Part shown: positions 1 through 9,718 of the stretch, piece by piece | Layout: every line of letters begins with the position of its first letter | Position numbering within the stretch: the first letter of the stretch is position 1 | Source: Saposhnikovia divaricata | Taxonomy: Eukaryota; Streptophyta; Magnoliopsida; Apiales; Apiaceae | DNA length: 64,000 nucleotides | Reading direction: 5' to 3' | Assembly (NCBI GenBank): GCA_036435485.1 | Contig: CM071594.1 | Location: 200,844,216-200,908,215, forward strand | The notes under the pieces: model-generated | Seen by the model: only the letters and a program-made list of their open reading frames with translations | Database searches by the model: none | What the model was told of the DNA's origin: nothing | Position numbers and translations under genes: made by a program

Positions 1-475
1 TCTATTAGATCTAAGGTGTTCTTTATTGTTTGTTATATATGGGTGTTCTGTATGGAGCAATGGCATATATATATATATCGCTTTTAGATTCTAATTTTTA
101 CATCAAAAATGCTTTTTTATTAATAAAAATAGAATCTAATAAAAAATTAGGATCAAATATTACATGATTATACATAATTTTATTGTAATAAAAATGTATA
201 TAAGATTCGATAGTGGATTCTATGTAACATTTGATTCTTAAATTTAGATAATATTCTACGTTAGATTCGATATGTTAAACTTAATTGTTGTTAAAATTTA
301 TGATTCTTATCATAACAAATCATTTTTTATGAAAAATAAAGTATTGTGATGGTATTTTTTATATAATGTGTTCTTTCTAAAATACAACTATATATATATA
401 TATATAGAGTTGCACTCCATGGCAAACACCTTATATAACAAACAATAAAGAACACCTCATATCTTATAGATCCAT
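1..475. mobile_element. MITE with long terminal inverted repeats
   Basis: The sequence at about 4-61 (AGATCTAAGGTGTTCTTTAT and following, ending GTATGGAGCAA) returns as its reverse complement at about 407-475. The interior (62-404) is AT-rich and has no ORF. The left end may extend beyond the window, so no target duplication can be read. The superfamily is not certain; long inverted ends and an AT-rich core fit a Mutator-like or foldback MITE. A further copy of the left end starts at 712. Confidence 0.6.
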
Positions 476-776
476 TGCCCCTGGCGGGGCCACCCAATAC
501 AAAAAGTTCTTATTTTTTTAAGCTCCATCCATCCAGCAAAAAAAAAAAAAAAAAAAATTTTTGAAAATTTACTGTTCACGTGATGACGTCATGATGACGT
601 CATCACGTGAACAGTAATTTTTATTTTTATTTTTATTTTTATTTTTGCAGACTTGATAGAGGGTAAAAAAATAATAACTTTTTGTATTGGGTGCCCCTGG
701 CGGGGCCAAAGGATCTAATAGATCTAAGGTGTTCTTTGTTGTTTGTTATATAAGAGTGTTCTGTATGGAGCAAAGG

Positions 777-777
<1 letters not shown>
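405..777. repeat. Nested palindrome formed by MITE ends
   Basis: Three pairs of inverted arms share one centre near 593: 405-475 with 712-777, 491-516 with 668-693, and 572-591 with 595-614. The outer arms are ends of the MITE described at 1-475. The middle arms belong to a second small element. The arrangement suggests a MITE inserted between two head-to-head ends, and single-stranded DNA or RNA from it would fold into one long hairpin. Confidence 0.65.
491..693. mobile_element. Small MITE, TIR CACCCAATACAAAAAGTT
   Basis: The TIR CACCCAATACAAAAAGTT at 491 is mirrored at 676-693. The direct repeat GCCCCTGGCGGGGCC flanks both sides (477-491 and 693-707), longer than an ordinary target duplication. 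The centre holds an A run and a 43-bp palindrome at 572-614 with arms CTGTTCACGTGATGACGTCA, 3 bp apart. These arms contain CACGTG (G-box core) and TGACGTCA (bZIP palindrome). No ORF. Confidence 0.55.

Positions 778-778
<1 letters not shown>

Positions 779-829
<51 letters not shown>
779..829. repeat. (TA)n microsatellite
   Basis: An uninterrupted TA run of about 50 bp follows directly after the third copy of the MITE end (712-777). The following 830-1076 is AT-rich and shows nothing recognisable. Confidence 0.9.
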
Positions 830-833
<4 letters not shown>

Positions 834-1076
834 ATTTAATATATAATATTGTAATTATGATTAGTTTCAAATCAAAAGAATGAAAAATTAATATTGCGAA
901 AATCGCTTAGTATTATATATTTTATAATCCTGTTTGATTTTAGTTTAAAAAATTAATTTACCATAAATATTTTTTGACATTAAAAATATGTAGTACGTGG
1001 ATATGTTAAATCAAGTAACTACTATATTTAAATTAGAATTGTTAACTAACCATGATTAGTATAATATGATGAGAAT

Positions 1077-1309
1077 GGTAAATAAGGAAAACTTTTAATT
1101 TAATATGATTGGTCTAAAATTTAGCAATGATCTCTGATTGGTCCTAAAATAATTAATAATCTATAGCTAGGTAGACTCAGTTATTATAATAAGATAAATA
1201 AGAAAATTTATAATATAATATGATTGGTCTAAAATTTAGCAATGGTCTCTGATTGGTGCTAAAATAATTAATAATCTAACTGTATAACTTGGTAGGCTCA
1301 GTTATTATA
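1077..1309. repeat. Two-copy tandem repeat, about 115 bp
   Basis: The segment with GGTCTAAAATTTAGCAATG near 1111 recurs at 1226, so the period is about 115 bp. Both copies end in CTCAGTTATTATA. In the first copy (1180-1188) this 9-mer is uninterrupted; in the second (1301-1309) it is the left target duplication of the element at 1310-1723. Confidence 0.75.
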
Positions 1310-1723
1310 GGGTGAAGGACAAAAATACCCGTTTTTTTAGGTAACAGTAACAAAAATACCTATTCTTAGAATTTTTGACAAAAATACCCGGTGGGATATG
1401 CATTTGCCAAATGGGTATCTGGGATACGCATTTGGCAAATGCGTATCCTTCACAAATTCTTTTTTTTTTTAAATTCTGGTTGGGATACGCATTTACCAAA
1501 TGCGTATTCACTTATTCAGTGAACACGCATTTGGCAAATGCGTATCTCAATCAGAATTTTTTTTTAAAAAGGAATTTGTAAAGGATACGCATTTGCCAAA
1601 TGGTATCCTCCCAGATACCCATTTGGCAAATGCGTATCCCACCGGGTAGTTTTGCGCACTTTTTCAAAAATGGGTATTTTCATCATTTTTTTTCAAAAAA
1701 CAGTCTTTTTTTGTCATTTTTTC
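1310..1723. mobile_element. Mutator-like MITE with palindromic words (9-bp TSD)
   Basis: The 9-bp direct repeat GTTATTATA flanks the element at 1301-1309 and 1724-1732. The ends read GGGTGAAGGACAAAAATACCC-like on the left and GTCATTTTTTC on the right, a weak TIR. The middle (about 1381-1647) is a large imperfect hairpin centred near 1514. It contains six copies of a word built on GCATTTGGCAAATGC, itself a palindrome, each flanked by GATAC/GTATC. A 9-bp duplication is typical of Mutator-like elements. There is no transposase, so it is non-autonomous. Small ORFs in both strands here are by-products of the palindrome. Confidence 0.75.
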
Positions 1724-1837
1724 GTTATTATAATAAAGGATTTTGAAAATTTTTAAATTAAACCCGAAGCGGTTGAAAAATTGTTACGCCAGGGTATAAA
1801 TTGGAGCCGCACTCTTGGCAGCAACCCAAAGAAAAGT

Positions 1838-1847
1838 GGCGGGAAAA
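1838..1847 (+). promoter_or_regulatory. E2F-like site upstream of the coiled-coil gene
   Basis: GGCGGGAAAA, whose complement TTTTCCCGCC fits the E2F consensus TTTSSCGC, lies 7 bp before the ATG at 1854. In plants such sites near the start mark genes expressed in S phase or dividing cells. It is a single match in a short stretch, so function is inferred. Confidence 0.4.
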
Positions 1848-1853
1848 GAAGTG

Positions 1854-4229
1854 ATGGCAAAAATTGATTCACAGAAGCAATTTCTAACCCTAATTCGCGG
1901 CTTCGCTTCCGAAAGTTCTCAGGGAGGTAATATCACCGCTGAACTATACACACACATATATGTATGTATATGCGCATATTAATATGTTTGATCTTGTTAG
2001 ATGAGTGAATCTGAGCTTGTGGCGTATGTGTATTGCGATTTGCAGAGCGTAGGATTGTCGATCTGAGAAAGCGGATCGATGAGCTTCGATACGAGATCGT
2101 AGGAGCTAATGCTGAGCTGGAAGATGCCAAGCGTGTCAAGGAAATGACTGAGCAGGATATTAAAGGCTATGAAGTTGAATTGGCTATGAAAGAAGCTTCA
2201 ATTCAAACCCTAGAGGTCTGTTTCTCCCTAATTCAACATTTATGTGTGCTATATAACTTATTTGCTAGCTACTTAGCTGATGATTTTTCTCTGATTCATG
2301 TTGAATTACTTTAGGCTAGGCTCGGTTCCATTCAGAATGAGGTAGCGCTCTCTAAATCTGAATTAGAGGCTCTTAAGGTATTCACTACATCAACAACCAA
2401 TAGGCTCTTTTCGTTTTCGTTTTGAAAATACACTGCACGTTATTTATGCTCTTGGCAATGTTTTATATGTTTTGACTGCTTCTCCTTAATGCGGAATAAT
2501 GAAGGTTGAAGAAGGAGGTTTAAGGTATATCTCGTATATATCCTCTCCTCAGTTAAGTTACTAGTGTAAATTATATTAGGAAAGCTTTATCTGCTCATTT
2601 TGTCGTTGTCTTTGTAGAGATGATTTTATTGAGAGGATGCTCAAGATGAATGCTACTATAAGGTAATCTTATACGTATAGTTTACACTTTAATATCACTT
2701 ATTCACTTATCTGTGGACTTCTGATTGTTCTGTTTAATTGGTATTGTAGGATTTAATATGTTCTTTTTATCAGTATATGCATATAAGACTAGACTTGACT
2801 AAATTGCTAAAAGATCCACGACGTTTAAGGAATTTGATATTGTTAGGTTTTGGTAGAAGCCAATTGTACGACCACTTTTGGTGCTCTTTTTATTCTGAAT
2901 CCATTTCGTTATCATCTAGTAGAAATACAGGGAGATGGCAACAGGTTATCTCCTAAAGATCTTGTTAAATGAGTACACTATCCCATCTCCATATCCATAT
3001 GAGTCCAGAATGGTTCTTTGCACAGAAGTTCCTTAAATATACATGCATTGCGCTTGACTTTTTCTGTCTTCTGCTCTTGTATGAGATATTCCTGCAAAAC
3101 ACAAACTATCTTAGAGGAGTACTGATTGCTTGCATCGTTATTTCTTTGTTTGTTATTTTGAGTCATCTAATTGTCTTGCAGGAATAGAAACTTAACTAGC
3201 TACTTAAGTTATGTCTCTACCACTTGCACTTGCACACATGTTGGTTTGGGTAAAAACTTAATTGACAGTCATATATCGAATTGCACCTGCAAAGTTTTTA
3301 TTTGCTAGATGAAATGTGATCCTATTTAGGTGTCATAAAGTTCTATTTTGAGTTGGCGTTGTGATATTTAGGGAAATAAAGTGGCAGTATTACGCTGCTT
3401 CCTTGCACATGCAAACACTCAGTTTCAGTAATGCTTCTGCTTTACACGGGTTCTTACTTTTGTCACTTTTAACTCTAATATTTTATCTATTCTGAAGTTG
3501 CTACTTCAGGAAGGTGGGTCATTAACTGCAGAAGGAACTGACCTTGCTGCATTCATTTCTTCTCGTTTGGATGAGAGTGTTTGGCATCACTCTTCTGATG
3601 TCAAGTTATCATATAGAAGGATAGAACTAATTATTGACTTAAATGCCTTCAATCTACATGCCGGATTCTATTTAGCGGACCCCTAATGTTTGGTATAAAA
3701 CATTTGTTTGCAACATTAAGTCTGATCTGTGTCCTCTCTCCTCAGAGTTTCTAAATGTTCTTTAATTGGTGACTATATAACACCGCAAGATCAATTTTGA
3801 CATCTGTGATTATCAGGTTTCTGTGCTCCTTAACCTTATTGTCCTAGACTACCTTAATATGACCTAATTAATTTAAGTGTTAGCACAATTGCCAGAGTTA
3901 TCCTCGAGGATCTACCCAGTGGTAGATGGTGTGTCTGGATAGTAGATGTCATATTAACTAGGCGTTAATGTTCAGGCAACCTAAATTGTGTCCTTAAAAA
4001 GTTAATAATTCCACTTGTTTATGAGGAATGATTCTTAATATTTTCTGAAAAATGGTAGTTTCAAAAAAAATTTCTTCATTACTTTACGGGATACCCTAAG
4101 ACATATTTCAGTGGGTTCTGTTATACTTTGTCGATGCAGAAGGTTCCAGGAGACATCAGTTTATGCATTTGATGGAAAGGATTGCTTGGGAACATCTGAA
4201 AATGGTTGGTACTTTGTTTGTGTCATAGT

Positions 4230-4292
<63 letters not shown>

Positions 4293-5308
4293 CACACACA
4301 CACACACAAGTCACCCTGTTTCTCACTCATATACAACTCAACCTCTTTTTGTCGATGTAGAAGATGCTAAAGCTGCCAGAAAATCTCTTGAAGATAATCT
4401 TGCACGGATTGTATCTCAAACAATTGCAGAGGAACAGAAGTACCAAGCAGAACAAAATATCCATAAGCAGGTAAAAGAATTGGTCTAGATAACTCGCAAT
4501 ATGGTTGCTTTACATTATTTATCAAACTCATTCTTTAACATTGTAAACTGACAAACTTTGTTATATTTTTGTTGTAAGTTGTACTCTGGAATGAAATTAC
4601 TAGCTTAAGATTGAGGTGGATGAATTATATGCAGGCCCAGCAGGAGTTGATTCAATTGGAAGAAAAACTAGATCTAATGGAGGCTCTACTTAAAGAAAGC
4701 AAGGAATTGCAGGAATTGACAAGATATCCTCACATAGTACTCTTTTAAAGCAGTAAACTAAAGTCAGGTTGAGAAGAATTTTAAGTAAAAGTTAAAAGGG
4801 AAAAAAGAAGTTATAGTAGACGATGAAAATCTTAATTAAAGGTTTAAGAGTTCTTTTTACTCTTAAGAGTTCAACAAGGTCCTCTATTATCTGTGCAAAT
4901 GAGAACCATAAAGTTCTGGGGAAAGGAATATACTTGAACTTGCATCTTTATATAAACGAACTTGTTAATGCAGAGCAATTTGCCATTCCAGTAAGATGGT
5001 GTTATAGATAATCTAGATATGCTTCGTTACTACTTGTGGTTCATGATGCAAGATTTTCTCGGTAGATATGATAGTTCATGTAATATCTGTTTTTTTTTTT
5101 TTTTTTTTTTGCTAAATTCCATGTAATATATGTTATTGACCCTTAGTTGGGAATTGTCCACTTGACCAGACCCACGCAGACATCTGAATTTGAAGTTCTT
5201 TCTGCTTCACTTGGAAATGAGTTGCAGAATAGGTGCCTCTGTCCCAGTTGCCATCGAGATAATGTGGAAGCCTTAGGCGGGATTCTTCAGGCAAACAGTG
5301 AAAGTTAG
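1854..5308 (+). CDS. Coiled-coil protein, function unknown (multi-exon)
   Basis: Not recognised. Exon 1 is 1854-1926 (starts MAKIDSQKQFLTLIRGF), exon 2 2046-2215 and exon 3 2315-2377; these join in frame with GT..AG borders. Small exons follow near 2505-2523 and 2620-2663. Exons near 3497-3610 (includes LLQEGGSLTAEGTDLAAF) and 4130-4205 are likely, but their phases do not join cleanly. Exon 4350-4470 and exon 4635-4733 are clear (EDAKAARKSLEDNLARIV; QELIQLEEKLDLMEALLKES). The last exon, from 5170, contains CLCPSCH and stops at 5306-5308. The product is rich in E, K, L and Q with heptad-like spacing, so it is probably a mainly coiled-coil protein of 300 or more residues, with a small Cys pair near the end. 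An exon-like stretch at 5403-5492 after a donor at 5312 suggests a 3' UTR intron. The E2F-like site before the ATG hints at a cell-division role; this is inference. Confidence 0.6.
4231..4308. repeat. (CT)n(CA)n microsatellite in an intron
   Basis: About 59 bp of CT followed by about 18 bp of CA/AC lies between two exons of the coiled-coil gene. An open frame running through it (4111-4488) only encodes Leu-Ser repeats and is not a real protein. Confidence 0.95.
4734..5169 (+). other. Candidate U12-type (AT-initial) intron
   Basis: The exon coding for KESKELQELT ends directly before ATATCCTCAC, a close match to the U12 5' splice site ATATCCTTT, and there is no GT donor nearby. Two acceptors keep an open frame. 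CAG at 5167-5169 gives a last exon ending in ...GILQANSES. CAG at 5177-5179, 11 bp after the branch-like CTTGAC, gives a different open frame. A second branch-like string, CCCTTAG, lies about 24 bp before the first acceptor. Which acceptor is used cannot be decided from sequence alone. Confidence 0.45.
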
Positions 5309-7656
5309 TTGTAAGTATATGCCATGTGATTTCTGGATTCTATATGTTTTTGCACAACTTAATTCGTCAAGAAGTACTTGAAGTAACTAGACTCTTTTTC
5401 AGTCCAATCTCATAACAGATTTGCTGCTACTACAGAAAATGAAGCTAAATCTCGATTTTTTGCATGACAAATCCAACTTCACACTGAAAAGGTGAGATTA
5501 TATGCCATTCTATACTCCGAAACTTATCTTCCTGTGTTCTTTTATAAAACTTGAGTTTTTTCAAGTCCTTGTACATGTATCCTGATGCACAAACTTTCAA
5601 TTTTACTGTACATAAGACTTGATGTGGTATTGAACCAACATGTAAATATTTCTTGTTGGATTAGCCATTTGGTGATGGTACTTGGGATGATAAAGGATTG
5701 GTAAAACTTTATACTGCTATGCCTCTTAAAAATCCTGACCAATAGACCATGTCAACTGTGAGAAAATTGTTTTCTTTTGGTATTTGGCTGGATAGTGGAG
5801 AATCTGGAGATGGTGTGTGTTGAGATATTGCAACTGCTCTGCTTATCGGTCTTTGTGGTAATTTTGGTTCTATGTTTACGAACTTACAGTTAATAAGTAA
5901 AATGTTGGTAGCACTTCAGTTTCATCTATTTGTATACCTCCCTGCAATAAATAGTATTAGTAACAACAACATTATTGAAGTGAAGGTATCTAACTAAGTA
6001 TAAACACTTTCATGTTGTTTCCACCTCAGTGATTGATTAGCTAATCTAAGGAAGTACTGGAGATCTTATAAAAGCACAAGGTAACTAGGGTTCTTATATC
6101 ATTGTAAGGACAGATCATGGGGACTAGTCTAAAAAAATGGTAAGCCTCAGATTGTCAGAAATACCAGCCATACAAGCTTATAATAATCTAAACCACCAAA
6201 AACCTAGCTCATTTTTACCAATACCATGCTTCAGTAATTTTCTTCTCTCTTCTTCTACTTTAATGCCACTTGAATAGTGATTGTTGAGAAACTAGTTTAG
6301 CTTATTATGAGATCTAAATTTTAGAATCATGAAAATATTTTTTAATTTTAATTTTTTTAGTCTTACGTCAGTTTGGTCGTTTGCACCAAAATTTTAGGAT
6401 TCACATTTTTACTGGACGGGAAAAGTGCGTTGCAGTGAAAGCAAAACTAATTCCCATGAGTGACATGCTGAAGATACTGATCACTGAACCTTTTTTTCTC
6501 GAATAACAATGATTCAGCAAGCTACTGAACTAACTCTAACACTTATTTGGTACCTCTGCCAACCGTCTTCATCCACACACTTATAAAGACCCACCCCAAC
6601 ATCTCCTTGATTACAATAAAGCATGTGTTTGCCCAAACTCTTTAATTGTCTTATGAGTACCTGCGTCTAACATTACACTCAGACATGGGCATGAACACCT
6701 TTGGGCCTAAATCATGCATGAATTCACAATATTGCCAAGTCTCCGGTTAACATAGTGATTACTGAACATGTACTTGCCACTCTGATTTGGAAATATAGTG
6801 TATTTTGCTGTTGGCATTTAACCTGTATTAGTGATTCTTTTCTCATATTGGCACCAGCATAGATACCTTTTGACGTCCCATTGGATTCATGGGAAGTGTA
6901 TATGTAGGACAACGATTTTGCCAAAAAGAGTTTGCTTGATAAGCAGGTCACATTTTTTACCTTCTGTCAGGTCTTCGACTCCAGTTACAATTCATGAAAT
7001 TAGGGGAACTATTTACTGAAACCTTCAATGAAAAGATGTTTGCTTGTTGGACTCTATAACTTGGATGATTGTGATCTGAATTTTAGACCTTATAACCTAC
7101 CTAAGGACATATATGCCAGCACATTCCTTGATTTTTAAGCATATCCACATTTAAAGCCGTTTACTCCCAACTGGAGATCTTTCTGCAACTCCCCCACATA
7201 TTTTAAACCGATACTCATGATAGACTTTATAAACCCAAATTCCTCATTATTATGTACTCTTGCAAATTTAAGTAGAGACTTTAATGAAGGCTACCACTCC
7301 TTCTACATGCCGTGCAGCTGTTAACTTATTTGTCTTGTTATCTTCATACTGTATATATATTTTCTGTATATATTATTTAGCTAAACTCTAGAGGGTATAT
7401 CTAGAACAGTAGAACTTTCAACTATGAGTAGGGGTAAGAAGTGTACATTTTACACTTCCAAAACCAGCTTCTGAGTGGTGAGATACAATGAGTGTGTTTG
7501 GGTTTGATATATTATGCATTTAACCCTTTTTGAAAATTGTTCAATACCTCTCTTAAAAAAAATAAATATATTTGTAACAGAGACATAACATCAATCAATA
7601 CCACAATCTTCAGGAATTCCGAATAAAAAACTATGTGAAAACTATGTTTGTCATGA
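5309..7656. other. Intergenic, no gene seen
   Basis: Apart from the probable 3' UTR of the upstream gene (to about 5500), this stretch holds only short chance frames. There are no clear repeats, RNA genes or domain-like reading frames. Confidence 0.5.
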
Positions 7657-8229
7657 CTATCCTACACTGATACGAGGTGGTACACTGATGTGAGGATTAT
7701 GAGCTGGTTGCTGAAAACTATTTCTTCTCCTAATCTTAGGTTGATCCGATACAAGATATTTCTGTCTAAACATAGTAATGAAAGCCTCCACTTTTTCGTT
7801 TAGTTCCTCCTTTGACAGGCCACTTGCTTTCTTATTATCATCATCTTCACTTTCTTCTCCTTCATCAATATTACACATTTCGTTCACTATCTCTGTTTTG
7901 TTGTCACTCTCTACCATCTTGGAAACATCTTGATTGCTGCTTTTCTCCAAGTTACTACATTGTCGCATCTGTACCTCGTCCTTAGTACTTGTCTGCTCTT
8001 CTTGAGCATCACTACCAACTACTTCATTTGTTAAACTTGGGCATGTATGATAGTTGCTAGATGTGAACAGAATAGCTAAGAGTAAGAGGTTGAGCACAAT
8101 GAATACAAAAACTCGCCACTGCTCGAAGAACGAGACTAGGGTGGCACGTTCCAAACACGCCATCAGCACCGCGGCTCCAGCTGCAAACCTTACAGCATGT
8201 AGGTGCTGTTCATCTTGTTTCTTCTCCAT
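7657..8229 (-). CDS. Small membrane protein with C-terminal DUF761-type motif
   Basis: A single exon of 190 residues. The frame is open to 8277, but the first ATG is at 8229. A TATA box at 8277-8286 would place transcription start near 8250, so 8229 is the start. Residues about 28-55 (EQWRVFVFIVLNLLLLAIL) form one membrane-spanning or anchor segment, like the N-terminal DUF4408 region of plant proteins. The middle is acidic and Ser-rich (EGEESEDDDNKK). Near the C-terminus LNEKVEAFITMFRQKY fits the DUF761 pattern (LNxxVExFIxxFxxxx), followed by a basic tail (KIRRRNSF). Proteins with this pairing are plant-specific and poorly characterised, with some linked to stress or growth. Family assignment is by motif reading only. 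Confidence 0.7.
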   Translation of the reverse strand: MEKKQDEQHLHAVRFAAGAAVLMACLERATLVSFFEQWRVFVFIVLNLLLLAILFTSSNYHTCPSLTNEVVGSDAQEEQTSTKDEVQMRQCSNLEKSSNQDVSKMVESDNKTEIVNEMCNIDEGEESEDDDNKKASGLSKEELNEKVEAFITMFRQKYLVSDQPKIRRRNSFQQPAHNPHISVPPRISVG

Positions 8230-8276
8230 TGTATATATTATATAAAAGTACTCTTTTAAGTATTGTATAGCCACCA

Positions 8277-8286
8277 CTTTATATAG
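8277..8286 (-). promoter_or_regulatory. TATA box for the DUF761-type gene
   Basis: On the minus strand the sequence reads CTCTATATAAAG, about 50 bp upstream of the ATG at 8229. That spacing leaves a 5' UTR of about 20 bp and argues against the in-frame GTG codon at 8277 as start. Confidence 0.55.
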
Positions 8287-9718
8287 AGTAAAAAGGGTAA
8301 CTGAGAATGCCCGTGATATTGTGGTTTATCATCCAAAATGCCACTAATGGGAAGCAAAAGTATGCGTTGGATATGATATGATAATGAGGCAGAGTCAGGC
8401 CTAATGATCAGGTGACGGTGAGTGTGCTTAGAGTTTGGGAGACCACAAGACATTCTCTGTCGAATTGCTAGCTGTGCGTCATATATTCATAGTAATACTA
8501 TATAATGTAGCTTAGTACTAGGAGGTTTACATCTGCCGTTTTTTATGTTGCATTCCTCCTTACATATTACTAGTATCAGTAGTTTTTATTTTAAGCAAGT
8601 ATGTCATCTAAGATGAAAAAGTTAGATCTGTGCATAAAATAAATAAATAAATATATTTTTTGGCCAAGTTTGTGCACACAACATTGATTTCCATATTAAG
8701 TAATATTTATTTCAATGCTAAAACTGAATGTAACATTTAAATAGCCTTGTTTACATGATTGGGAGTATTGGGCTCGAGGAAGTGGTGAAGATTTAGAAAC
8801 AGAGGACAGGGACAAAACGTTGTGTAGGTCTGGGGAATGTTTAATTAGTTGAAACCAATAAGAATCGAAAAAATAAGATCATGAGATTGTTTGATCTATC
8901 CAGAATAAGATTCCTATTTCAAACCAAGTTAGTATTAGTACACACATTGACACAGAAGAATTAAAATTTCTATTTCTACTACTCTTTTTATCAGAATTAA
9001 GCATCATCCTAATTCCTTTTTATCGATATGTAAAGTTTATTGAATAGTGTAAGTATTGACAAATGACAATAATGATAATGAAACGCAGGAGTGCAGAATA
9101 AACATGGGAAAGTGGGGTTCTGGTGTTGGAAATCGCATGCGCTTTATGCCGGCATCTGAAAGCTGAGTAACCACGGAAAAAGATATTTTTTGGGAAGTGG
9201 GTGCAGTACTAGTGTACTAATAATATTCCGAGTGATACTTTGAAAAGTGGCAGGTGACAACAACGGGGCAACAATTAACAAACGAATAGTGGAACAAAAC
9301 AAGCCCCGAGCTTTGAATTTCGTCAGTTGTACATTATCTTCTGTATACTCGCAAATTATTTAGCTTTAACTAATTTCAAGTTTAACAAATTATGAACATG
9401 TTCAAATCATAATTCTTACAATTATATATACTTTTGGTAAACAATTAGACTTTGTGATGGATAGGAAAAAATTATTTGTAAATGAACTGTAAATTTAGAA
9501 CTTAAAAGGTCACGTTTCGTGTAAGACTAGAAATTTCTTATATATACATAATAAAAGTACTTTGGGTAAAGTTCAAGCTCTACCAATGCAGGAGTATATG
9601 AGCTATGGTTCTAGAATTCAACAATTCAGCCAATCAATTATCCATTAAAAACTTTTAGAATGTTTGACCTATTTGATTTTTAAACTTTAATTAATCATTA
9701 TGTTTTTTTTATCGGATA
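8287..9718. other. Intergenic, AT-rich
   Basis: This includes the upstream region of the minus-strand DUF761-type gene. No ORF above chance, no RNA gene and no clear repeat was seen. Confidence 0.5.

Noticed and set aside
1381..1647. Repeated words separated by short stretches, looking like a CRISPR array
   Set aside because: Spacers are unequal and partly mirror each other, the whole is one large hairpin inside a Mutator-like MITE with a 9-bp target duplication, and the DNA is a plant nuclear sequence.
2969..3187. Hydrophobic 72-residue frame
   Set aside because: Lies within an intron of the coiled-coil gene, with an antisense frame over the same DNA and no conserved motif.
4111..4488. 125-residue open frame
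   Set aside because: It reads through an intron with (CT)n and (CA)n; only its last part overlaps a real exon.
8230..8277. N-terminal extension of the DUF761-type protein
   Set aside because: It begins with GTG and sits directly downstream of the TATA box, before the expected transcription start.
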